Shown: piece by piece, positions 1 through 5,233 of the stretch
How positions within the stretch are numbered: the stretch's first letter is position 1
How the letters are laid out: every line of letters starts with the position of its first letter
From: Verrucomicrobiota bacterium
Lineage (GTDB): Bacteria; Verrucomicrobiota; Verrucomicrobiia; Opitutales; Opitutaceae
NCBI GenBank assembly: GCA_030916665.1
Contig: JAUPWC010000623.1
Location: 1-5,233, forward strand
DNA length: 5,233 nt
Direction: 5' to 3'
Program-made: the position numbers and the translations under genes
Notes under the pieces: model-generated
What the model saw: only the letters and a program-made list of their open reading frames with translations
Databases searched by the model: none
Told to the model about the DNA's origin: nothing

Positions 1-20
1 GCCCCGACGCGGTAGCGACG

Positions 21-339
21 GTGGCCCGGTATCAAATCTATCGACAGAACCGCGCGGGGCTTTTCCTGCCTGGCTATCGAACCGACTCGGCGCCGGAGGC
101 GGTCGAGGCATTCCTGAATCAAGCGCCGGCCTTCGAAGGCGGCGGCGTTCGCTTCCTCGATCACCATGATCAGCGCATGGTCTCGTCGGTGGAGTGGCGC
201 ACCGAGAAGACCGACTTCGGTTTTCCCATGCACCACCGTGCGAATCGGGTTTCAGGACGCGATGATCGAAAAGCTCGCGGGCGAGGTGCAGACGAGCGAG
301 GGTATAGGCGACCGGGCAGGGCTTCTCGCGCGGGTCTAG
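21..339 (+). CDS. Small hypothetical protein, apparently frameshifted
   Basis: I cannot assign a function. A GTG at 21 begins a compact hydrophilic protein (MARYQIYRQNRAG...) with a protein-like run to about residue 75, including VEWRTEKTDFGFP and then HHRAN. After that the same frame turns into Arg/Gly/Pro-rich sequence that looks like non-coding translation. The +1 neighbouring frame instead reads FQDAMIEKLAGEVQTSEGI and stops at TAG 337-339. Removing one base in the GGGTTT run at 247-252 joins the two into a protein of about 105 residues. The GTG at 21 is chosen because MARYQIYRQ looks like a natural N-terminus, but the frame is open to the window edge, so an earlier start cannot be excluded. 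From memory the layout resembles short uncharacterised proteins of Verrucomicrobiota; this is unverified. The break may be a sequencing error or a real mutation. If no base is removed, the formal reading frame runs on to 638, antisense to the end of cysK. Confidence 0.5.
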
Positions 340-543
340 AATGCCAAGGTAGCAAAGGCGCTGCCCACAGAGAGAAGAAGATGTGCCGACAAGACGACGA
401 GGGCGGCCCGCCGATGGCGCACCGACCCTCATCTATCATGCCCGAAACCACTCGGCACTTTCTTGGACGCTCTCGACTTTTTACAGGTCGTTTGCGGCCG
501 TCGTTCTGCCGAAAACGATACGTCGCGGGTAGGCTTGGCGCCG
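340..543. other. Intergenic stretch without a convincing gene
   Basis: This 204-bp gap separates the stop of the small hypothetical gene from the cysK stop, so the two genes converge on it. I found no tRNA fold, no tandem repeat and no hairpin followed by a T-run on either strand that would make a clear terminator. A purine-rich run (371-380) precedes an ATG at 381, but the protein from it is Arg/Pro-rich and runs antisense into cysK, so I do not call it. The only inverted repeat of note is weak: TCGTT at 501-505 against AACGA at 514-518. Confidence 0.5.
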
Positions 544-1527
544 TCAGGCCAATGATGAAGCAAAGAGATCATCCACCGAGTCGCTCTCGACCGCGACGTC
601 TGCAAATAGCCATGATGAAAGATAGCGCTCACTGCTAGATGGAATGATGACTACAATTCGTTTTCCTTTGTTTTCCGGTCGCTTCGCCAGCTGGAGCGCG
701 GCCCAAACGGCCGCGCCCGACGAGATGCCGATCGGGATTCCGTCGAGCTTGTTGACTTCCTTGCTGACCGGGCCGGACTCGGTGTCCTTCACCCGAATCA
801 CTTCGTCGTAGATCTTGGTGTTGAGCACGGCGGGAACAAAGCCGGCACCGAGGCCCTGAAGTTTGTGCGGACCGGGCTGGCCGCCTGAAAGAACCGGCGA
901 AGAATCGGGTTCAACCGCGATCATCTTCAAGGAAGGATTGCGCTCTTTCAGCACCTCACCGACGCCAGTAATGGTGCCGCCCGTTCCGATCCCAGAGACA
1001 ACGATGTCCACCTTTCCGTCGGTATCACGCCAGATTTCCTCGGCAGTCGTTTTCCTATGAACCGCTGGATTGGCGGGATTGGTGAACTGCTGCAAAATAA
1101 GGCTATGGGTGATCTTTGCCGCCAGCTCCTCCGCTTTGGCCATCGCGCCTTTGACGCCCTTTGGGCCTTCCGTCAGCACCACTCGTGCGCCCAGGATTTT
1201 GAGAATCTTCCGACGCTCCACCGACATTGTTTCTGGCATCGTGAGAATCAGCTTAATGCCTTTTGCCGCAGCAACGAATGCCAGCGCAATACCCGTATTG
1301 CCGCTCGTCGGTTCGATGAGAACGGTCTTTGAGGTTATTTTCCCTGCGCGCAATGCCTCATCGATCATGGCAAGCCCGATTCGGTCTTTTACGCTGGAAA
1401 GCGGATTAAAGAATTCGAGTTTCAGGAGGATTTCCGCCTGGGCACCGTGTGCAGCCGCCGTGCGGTTCAGCCGCACGAGAGGCGTGTTTCCAATCGTTTC
1501 CGTGATGTCGTTGTAGATTTTGGTCAT
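544..1527 (-). CDS. cysK: Cysteine synthase A (O-acetylserine sulfhydrylase)
   Basis: A cytoplasmic PLP enzyme that makes L-cysteine and acetate from O-acetylserine and sulfide, the last step of cysteine biosynthesis. The 327-residue length is normal for the family. The PLP Schiff-base lysine is K47 in [10 protein letters not shown]. The substrate loop TSGNTG is at 74-79, QFTNPANP at 147-154, the glycine-rich phosphate-binding loop GTGGT at 181-185, and GISSGAA at 267-273. The C-terminal PSSSERYLS (296-304) matches the usual P-S/D-S/T-G-E-R-Y-L-S block, with S298 placed to contact the PLP ring nitrogen; the usual Gly is Ser299 here. All catalytic landmarks are present, so the enzyme should be active. 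The ATG at 1525-1527 gives the expected N-terminus ([19 protein letters not shown]) but has no good Shine-Dalgarno sequence. It lies 59 bp downstream of the marR stop on the same strand, so co-transcription is likely. Cystathionine beta-synthase is less likely, given the length and the CysK-like N-terminus. Confidence 0.95.
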   Translation of the reverse strand: MTKIYNDITETIGNTPLVRLNRTAAAHGAQAEILLKLEFFNPLSSVKDRIGLAMIDEALRAGKITSKTVLIEPTSGNTGIALAFVAAAKGIKLILTMPETMSVERRKILKILGARVVLTEGPKGVKGAMAKAEELAAKITHSLILQQFTNPANPAVHRKTTAEEIWRDTDGKVDIVVSGIGTGGTITGVGEVLKERNPSLKMIAVEPDSSPVLSGGQPGPHKLQGLGAGFVPAVLNTKIYDEVIRVKDTESGPVSKEVNKLDGIPIGISSGAAVWAALQLAKRPENKGKRIVVIIPSSSERYLSSWLFADVAVESDSVDDLFASSLA

Positions 1528-1558
1528 AGAAGCGTGAGTTGGTTTTTGTTGGAAATAC

Positions 1559-1574
1559 GCCGACCCCGGTCGGC
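1559..1574. promoter_or_regulatory. GC-rich palindrome between marR and cysK
   Basis: GCCGACC and GGTCGGC are exact inverted copies separated by CC, which would fold as a 6-bp stem with a 4-base loop. It sits in the 59-bp gap, about 32 bp upstream of the cysK ATG. No T-run follows on the minus strand, so it is a poor intrinsic terminator. It could be an mRNA-stabilising hairpin, an attenuating structure or a protein site; the sequence does not decide. Confidence 0.35.
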
Positions 1575-1586
1575 AGGGGGTGAGCG

Positions 1587-2003
1587 CTAAGCTTCAATGA
1601 TGGAGCCAATCAAGCGATACAGCTCCGGTCCGAACTGGCGCAGCTCGTTGAGATGAGTGGCGGAAAGCTTCTCGATGACTTTCTCGCCTTGGGCCGTTAG
1701 CCTCAGTTCCACCCGGCGCCGATCCGACACCGACGGCGTTCGGCGCAGGAGACGCGCGCGCGTCAGCCGGTCAACCAAACCAACCGTGCTGTGATGGCGC
1801 AATTGTAGGCGTTCGGCCAATTCGGTGATCGATACAAAGTCGCGACCAGGGAAGCCTTTGATGGCGAGCAGGGCCTGATGCTGCTGAGGGGTCAGCCCGG
1901 ACTGACGGGCGGCGTCTTGGCTGAAATTCAGAAACCGCCGCAACGCGTGCCGCAAGGCGGCCAGCGATTCGTAGTGAGATTTGGTGATGCGAGTTTGGGA
2001 CAT
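1587..2003 (-). CDS. MarR-family transcriptional regulator
   Basis: A 138-residue winged-helix DNA-binding protein, the usual MarR length, expected to act as a homodimer. The N-terminal dimerisation helices span about 9-50 ([16 protein letters not shown], then [15 protein letters not shown]). The helix-turn-helix follows: [10 protein letters not shown] at 59-68, and the recognition helix [17 protein letters not shown] at 70-86. The wing is [16 protein letters not shown] (88-103), with the characteristic D94-R95. A C-terminal helix about 104-135 completes the dimer interface. The protein has no cysteine, so it is not a thiol-based redox sensor of the OhrR type; its ligand is unknown. The ATG at 2001-2003 is chosen because the family domain begins right after it. 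The frame is open further upstream to 2390, but that part is low-complexity and antisense to the CLC gene. It is divergent from the CLC gene and 59 bp upstream of cysK, so it likely controls both sides and itself. Confidence 0.9.
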   Translation of the reverse strand: MSQTRITKSHYESLAALRHALRRFLNFSQDAARQSGLTPQQHQALLAIKGFPGRDFVSITELAERLQLRHHSTVGLVDRLTRARLLRRTPSVSDRRRVELRLTAQGEKVIEKLSATHLNELRQFGPELYRLIGSIIEA

Positions 2004-2072
2004 GTCCGCGAGCGACGGTAAAAAGATATTGTAATATATCGTAATGCGATGCAATCCCGAAGTCTCTTTTGC
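2004..2072. promoter_or_regulatory. Divergent marR / CLC promoter region
   Basis: A short spacer between two divergently read genes, with a markedly AT-rich core at 2021-2046 in otherwise GC-rich DNA. On the minus strand a TACAAT -10-like hexamer (plus positions 2028-2033) lies 15 bp from a weak TTGCAT -35-like hexamer (2049-2054), a possible marR promoter that would leave a leader of under 20 nt. On the plus strand TAATAT (2032-2037) could serve as a -10 for the CLC gene, but I see no matching -35. The hexamer assignments are tentative; the position and base composition are the main evidence. Confidence 0.5.
2025..2040. promoter_or_regulatory. Candidate MarR operator (inverted repeat)
   Basis: GATAT and ATATC form an exact inverted repeat with a 6-bp centre, 16 bp overall, which fits the size and AT-rich nature of typical MarR sites. 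It overlaps the proposed marR -10 and the AT-rich core of the divergent region, so binding would block transcription both ways. An overlapping pair of direct repeats (ATTGTAAT at 2028-2035 and ATCGTAAT at 2038-2045) is an alternative arrangement. The assignment to MarR is inferred from position. Confidence 0.4.
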
Positions 2073-3878
2073 ATGACAACCGCCGTTCCGAAAACCACCC
2101 GCGTCACCTCCACGAGCCACGGAGGTCTCGCCGACTTCACCACAGACCGGCGCGTGCTTTTGTTGTGTGCGCTGGCCCTGCCGATTGGAGTCATCGCCGC
2201 GTTTGTCGCCACGGCGCTCCTCTGGCTGATCGCCGTTTTTACCAACGCGGCATTTTTCCTGCGCTGGTCTGCGGAACCGGTTACGCTTACCGATCACCAT
2301 TTTGGATGGTGGGGCGTGGTCGTGCCGGTTCTCGGCGGCCTCGGCATCGGATTCATGGCGCGCTACGGTTCGGAAAAGATCCGTGGCCATGGCATCCCCG
2401 AGGCGCTGGAAGCGATCCTTCTCGGGCGGAGTCTGATCAATCCCAAGGTCGCAATCCTGAAGCCCCTGTCATCGGCACTTTCAATTGGCACGGGTGGCCC
2501 GTTCGGTGCCGAGGGACCGATCATCATGACGGGCGGAGCCTTCGGCTCGATTTTCGCCCAGCTTTTTCATCTTTCCTCTGCGGAAAGAAAGACCCTCTTG
2601 GTGGCGGGTGCGGCGGCCGGGATGGCGGCCGTCTTTGCCACGCCCATTGCCGCGGTGTTGCTGGCGGTCGAGCTTTTACTATTTGAGTGGAAGCCGCGAA
2701 GTTTCATCCCGGTGGCCACCGCTGCGATCATCGCTTCCATCGTCCGGGTGTATCTCCTTGGTGTTCCTCCGATCTTCCCGGTCCCCGCGCACGCCATGCT
2801 GGAGCCCCAGGCGCTGGCCCTCGCCCTCCTCGTGGGAATCTGTGCCGGTTTGGTGTCCGGTTTGCTCACAGCGCTCGTTTATGCGTGTGAGGATGGATTT
2901 GCCAAACTGCCGCTGCACTGGATGTGGTGGCCTGCGCTGGGAGGATTGTTCGTCGGCCTGGGTGGGCTATTGGATCCGCGTGTGCTTGGGGTAGGTTTCG
3001 AGACCATTCACGGGTTGCTGCGGGGCGAAATTTTAGGCGCGGCTTTGGTGGGATTGTTTTTCGCGAAGGGCATTGTCTGGGCCGTCGCCTTGGGGTCAGG
3101 CACGTCCGGTGGCGTGCTGGCGCCTCTCCTCATGGTGGGTGGTGCGGTAGGAGCGCTTCTGGGTGCGCTCACGGGCACGGCCCATCCCGGACTGTGGGCT
3201 ATGGTGGGCATGGCCGCGATGATGGGTGGAACGATGCGCGCGCCGCTGACCGGCATGATTTTCTTGTTGGAACTGACGCATGATTTCAACGCTTTGCCCG
3301 CATTGCTGGTCGGGAGTGTAGCCGCGCTATGCGTTACAGTGTTGCTCCTCCGGCGTTCGATTCTGACCGAGAAACTCGCGCGTCGGGGACAGCACATTAC
3401 GCGCGAATATGCCGTTGATATCTTCGAACTCATACGGGTTGGCGAAGTCATGGATCCCAAGCCACCCGTGGTCACTGCGGACACCTCGATGACTGCTTTG
3501 GCCGAGAAGATCGCTGAAGCCGGTTCAACATTTGCGCGCAGGCAAGCGACCTTGATCACGGAGAACGGTCAACTCGTAGGCATCGTTACGCGGGGTGATC
3601 TCCTCCGCGCGCAACGTGCGGCCGAATCAGGCACGCTCACGGTGTTGCAAGCGGGCACGGCCAATCCGCTCACGGCGTTTACCGACGAAACCCTTAACGA
3701 CGCCATGAACAAGATGCTGCAACGAGATATTGGGCGTCTGCCGGTCGTCGAGCGCGGGGCTCCCGGTGTCGTTGTCGGCTATCTCGGCCGTGCCGAGATT
3801 CTTGCGGCCCGCATGCGACACCGCGAGGAAGAGCAGCGGCGGGAGAAATGGCCTTTCCCGTCCGTCGGGCAACCGTGA
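2073..3878 (+). CDS. CLC-type anion channel/transporter with CBS pair
   Basis: An inner-membrane CLC protein of 601 residues, expected to be a homodimer with one anion pathway per subunit. The membrane domain spans about 27-430. Its anion-site segments are GHGIP (105-109, usual GSGIP), GAEGP (145-149, with gating glutamate E147) and GGVLAP (346-351, usual GGIFAP). PIAAVLLAVE (191-200) matches the helix carrying E202-E203 of E. coli ClC-ec1: E200 is kept but the next residue is Leu, where the antiporter has its internal proton glutamate. A cytoplasmic CBS pair follows (about 455-512 and 528-582), which in this family often binds adenine nucleotides; E. coli ClcA lacks it. It is therefore unclear whether this is a channel or a Cl-/H+ exchanger. 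The ATG at 2073 is preferred over the in-frame ATG at 2049: the extra eight codons look non-coding, and the later start leaves room for a promoter. Neither has a strong Shine-Dalgarno sequence. It is divergent from marR, which probably regulates it. Confidence 0.92.
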   Translation: MTTAVPKTTRVTSTSHGGLADFTTDRRVLLLCALALPIGVIAAFVATALLWLIAVFTNAAFFLRWSAEPVTLTDHHFGWWGVVVPVLGGLGIGFMARYGSEKIRGHGIPEALEAILLGRSLINPKVAILKPLSSALSIGTGGPFGAEGPIIMTGGAFGSIFAQLFHLSSAERKTLLVAGAAAGMAAVFATPIAAVLLAVELLLFEWKPRSFIPVATAAIIASIVRVYLLGVPPIFPVPAHAMLEPQALALALLVGICAGLVSGLLTALVYACEDGFAKLPLHWMWWPALGGLFVGLGGLLDPRVLGVGFETIHGLLRGEILGAALVGLFFAKGIVWAVALGSGTSGGVLAPLLMVGGAVGALLGALTGTAHPGLWAMVGMAAMMGGTMRAPLTGMIFLLELTHDFNALPALLVGSVAALCVTVLLLRRSILTEKLARRGQHITREYAVDIFELIRVGEVMDPKPPVVTADTSMTALAEKIAEAGSTFARRQATLITENGQLVGIVTRGDLLRAQRAAESGTLTVLQAGTANPLTAFTDETLNDAMNKMLQRDIGRLPVVERGAPGVVVGYLGRAEILAARMRHREEEQRREKWPFPSVGQP

Positions 3879-3887
3879 TTCATCCTC

Positions 3888-3911
3888 CAGCCAAATGTCC
3901 GTCAGCCAAAT
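3888..3911 (+). repeat. 9-bp direct repeat downstream of the CLC gene
   Basis: CAGCCAAAT occurs at 3888-3896 and again at 3903-3911, a period of 15 bp, in the 54-bp spacer between the CLC stop and the next gene's start. It may be a chance duplication. The spacer shows no terminator hairpin, so transcription could continue into the following genes. Confidence 0.4.
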
Positions 3912-3932
3912 ACTCAGCATCCACTTCTTATT

Positions 3933-4381
3933 ATGATACCGGACCCATCATCGGTTTACCTCAACCCCATTTTCAAAATCCTCCTGGCCTTCGGCTTTGG
4001 CCTGGCGATTTGCGCGTTGCTTTGAAAAAATACGGATATGCGCGAGACCCCGTGTGTCTCATCGCTTGCGCGTTATACGCGGCGAACCGCTGGTGCGTGC
4101 CGATCGCGTTGAAAGGACCGTTTCTCCGCAATCACTTTGCTGACCTTTTGCTGATTCCGGCGGCACTTCCCTTGATCCTGTGGGTGCAACGCCGGCTCCG
4201 ACTTCGCACCACGGACACCCCCCCGGACTGGCGCGAAGTCTTGATGCACTTGGCGGTTTGGCCGATAGCGGCCGAAGTTGTCGGACCGCACCTGTTCTCC
4301 CATGCTACGGGCGATATTTTAGATGTAGTCGCCTACATCGCCGGGGCCGTTGTTGCTACCGTGCTCTGGTCCCTGGCATGA
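3933..4381 (+). CDS. Small multi-pass membrane protein, apparent frameshift
   Basis: Function unknown. The ATG at 3933 opens a frame giving MIPDPSSVYLNPIFK and then a clear membrane helix (ILLAFGFGLAICALL), ending at TGA 4023-4025 after 30 codons. The frame shifted by -1 continues smoothly as LKKYGYARDPVCLIACALY to TGA 4379-4381 (119 codons from 4022), with hydrophobic segments near FADLLLIPAALPLILWV, VLMHLAVWPIAAEVVG and the C-terminal VVAYIAGAVVATVLWSL. One extra T in the TTT run at 4021-4023 would join them into a protein of about 150 residues with roughly four to five membrane segments. The second frame formally extends back to an ATG at 3848 inside the CLC gene, but that stretch reads like out-of-frame translation. 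An alternative is re-initiation at TTG 4022, which overlaps the TGA as TTGA. Motifs such as FLRNHFADLLLIP and GPHLFSHATGD look conserved-type, but I cannot name the family. The stop overlaps the methyltransferase ATG. Confidence 0.65.
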
Positions 4382-5004
4382 ACTTCAACCGACTGGCGCC
4401 TCATTACGACTGGCTTGAGGCTATCACGGCAGGTTCACGACTGCAGGAGGTCCGAACGCAATGGCTTCATGCGCTCGCCGGATGCAAACACGTCTTGAGT
4501 GTGGGCGAAGGACACGGACGATTCGCCGCCGCATTCTTGGAGCGATTTCCTCAGGCCAAGCTGACCTGTGTCGAGGCGAGCCCGGCCATGATCGCGGTGG
4601 CACAGCAAAGGACTCAACCCTGGGAAGACCGGGTGCGATGGGAATGTGCGGACACGCTGGTCTGGCAACCGGCGCAAAAATACGACGCCATCGTCACCTG
4701 TTTCTTCCTGGATTGTTTCCCTCCGGAAGCGTTGACCGCCGTGGTGAACCACCTGGCGAACGCGTCGTCGGAGCGGGCAATCTGGCTCGTGGCCGACTTC
4801 GCTGTCCCCCATGCAGGCCCAGCCAGATGGCGCGCAAAGGCTGTCCACGCACTCATGTATGCGTTTTTCCATTTTGTCGTCGCACTTCCGGCCCGCCACC
4901 TGACTGTGCCGGACGAAGTGCTGACGCGCCAGGGGTTTCAACTCACAGGTCGTCGCGAATTCGAATGGGGCCTGTTGCGTGCGGATATTTGGCACCGTGG
5001 CTAA
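4378..5004 (+). CDS. Class I SAM-dependent methyltransferase
   Basis: A 208-residue Rossmann-fold methyltransferase. Motif I is VLSVGEGHGRF (39-49), the glycine-rich SAM-binding loop. The acidic end of strand 2 is E66 in LTCVEASPAM (62-71). A motif around W89-D92 (WECAD) would contact the adenine, and YDAIVTCFFLDCFPPEAL (102-119) is the strand-4 region. WLVADFAV (136-143) forms strand 5. The C-terminal half has a hydrophobic patch (about 156-171, VHALMYAFFHFVVALP) that may sit on a membrane or bind a lipophilic substrate; this is inference. The substrate is not evident and I do not give a symbol. The ATG at 4378 is chosen because the protein then starts MNFNRLAPHYDWLEAI, typical of this fold, and because it overlaps the upstream TGA in the 4-bp ATGA arrangement that marks translational coupling. 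The frame is open back to 4180, but that part is Arg/Cys-rich noise over the membrane protein gene. Confidence 0.87.
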   Translation: MNFNRLAPHYDWLEAITAGSRLQEVRTQWLHALAGCKHVLSVGEGHGRFAAAFLERFPQAKLTCVEASPAMIAVAQQRTQPWEDRVRWECADTLVWQPAQKYDAIVTCFFLDCFPPEALTAVVNHLANASSERAIWLVADFAVPHAGPARWRAKAVHALMYAFFHFVVALPARHLTVPDEVLTRQGFQLTGRREFEWGLLRADIWHRG

Positions 5005-5233
5005 GGCAGCCGATTTTCACAATGTCCTGCGCCAGCGGCCGATGGACCTCCGCTTGGCGAGCGGCCCCAATGCCCAGCGGTCGAAAATGCGAGCGCCCGG
5101 AGAAGCAGGACGTTGTTCTCCAGGTCGCATGACGCCACGATTGTGGATCGGCGTGCTGCGCCCGATGCTCGGAGCCTACCGAATCCGGTGTAGGAATCGC
5201 CCCGCGATTTCGGCAGGGCCGCTCGATTGAGAA
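5005..5233. other. 3' intergenic region with short repeats and hairpins
   Basis: No gene is called in these 229 bases. AGCGGCC occurs at 5034-5040 and 5060-5066, with a near copy (AGCGGTC) at 5076-5082. Several frames on both strands stay open through about 5005-5130, but none gives a recognisable protein or a supported start. Further on, CCTAC (5175-5179) pairs with GTAGG (5190-5194), and AATCGC (5195-5200) pairs with GCGATT (5204-5209) across CCC. Neither hairpin is followed by a T-run. It may be a dispersed intergenic repeat or the edge of a gene beyond the window. Confidence 0.4.
5195..5209. repeat. Short GC-capped inverted repeat
   Basis: AATCGC and GCGATT are exact inverted copies around a CCC loop. 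The stem can extend by a G-T wobble and one more G-C pair (5193-5211). It directly follows a second possible hairpin (5175-5194), giving two adjacent stem-loops about 170 bp after the methyltransferase stop. Too far away and lacking a T-run for a confident terminator call. Confidence 0.35.

Noticed and set aside
474..524. Intrinsic terminator for cysK
   Set aside because: Only 4-5 bp stems are present (such as TCGTT/AACGA), with no adjacent T-run on the minus strand.
249..638. Continuation of the GTG 21 reading frame to 638, including a possible start at ATG 381 after a purine-rich run
   Set aside because: The translation is Arg/Pro/Gly-rich with no protein-like pattern and overlaps the 3' end of cysK on the other strand; it reads as a shadow after a frameshift.
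2004..2390. N-terminal extension of the MarR protein to 267 residues
   Set aside because: The extension is low-complexity, runs antisense through the promoter region and the start of the CLC gene, and the MarR domain begins right after the ATG at 2001-2003.
3848..3932. ATG 3848 as the start of the small membrane protein
   Set aside because: It lies inside the CLC coding sequence, and the first 55 or so residues look like out-of-frame translation, while the better membrane helix is encoded in another frame from 3933.
4015..4030. Programmed -1 ribosomal frameshift site
   Set aside because: The codons TTG CTT TGA do not form an X XXY YYZ heptamer, and the A6 run comes after the stop codon in the upstream frame, so slippage there would be too late.
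4180..4377. Upstream start for the methyltransferase frame
   Set aside because: The added residues are Arg/Cys-rich and overlap the membrane protein in another frame; the ATG at 4378 gives a typical N-terminus and an ATGA overlap.
4435..4995. Long minus-strand ORF opposite the methyltransferase
   Set aside because: Shadow of the real gene: no recognisable motif, and it is fully covered by a methyltransferase with clear SAM-binding motifs.

Overview
The window is GC-rich bacterial DNA with five protein-coding loci. It carries no rRNA, tRNA, CRISPR array or transposase that I can recognise. The mix of families suggests a Verrucomicrobiota-type genome, perhaps Opitutae-like: a CLC channel with CBS domains divergent from a small MarR regulator, an orphan methyltransferase beginning MNFNRLAPHYDW, and a short MARYQIYRQ-type protein. 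This comes from family resemblance only; there is no phylogenetic marker. Start codons are generally not preceded by a good Shine-Dalgarno sequence.

Layout. (1) Positions 21-339, plus strand: a small conserved-looking hypothetical protein that seems to be frameshifted near 247-252. (2) Positions 340-543: a gap with no convincing gene. (3) Minus strand, 2003 down to 544: a MarR-family regulator (1587-2003), then after 59 bp cysK (544-1527), O-acetylserine sulfhydrylase; together they are a likely two-gene transcript. (4) Positions 2004-2072: an AT-rich divergent control region with an operator-like inverted repeat. (5) Plus strand, 2073-5004: a CLC-type anion channel/transporter with a C-terminal CBS pair (2073-3878), a small multi-pass membrane protein whose first membrane segment lies in a different frame from the rest (about 3933-4381), and a class I SAM-dependent methyltransferase (4378-5004) whose ATG overlaps the previous stop as ATGA. 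(6) Positions 5005-5233: a gap with short repeats and two small hairpins.

How it may work together. The MarR protein probably binds the shared region at 2004-2072 and controls both its own marR-cysK transcript and the divergent CLC gene. The membrane protein and methyltransferase look translationally coupled to each other and may be read through from the CLC gene. Their substrate is not evident.

I see no clear new defence or mobile system. The points most worth a second look are the non-canonical anion and proton residues of the CLC protein, the candidate MarR operator, the two apparent single-base frameshifts, and the coupled membrane protein-methyltransferase pair.
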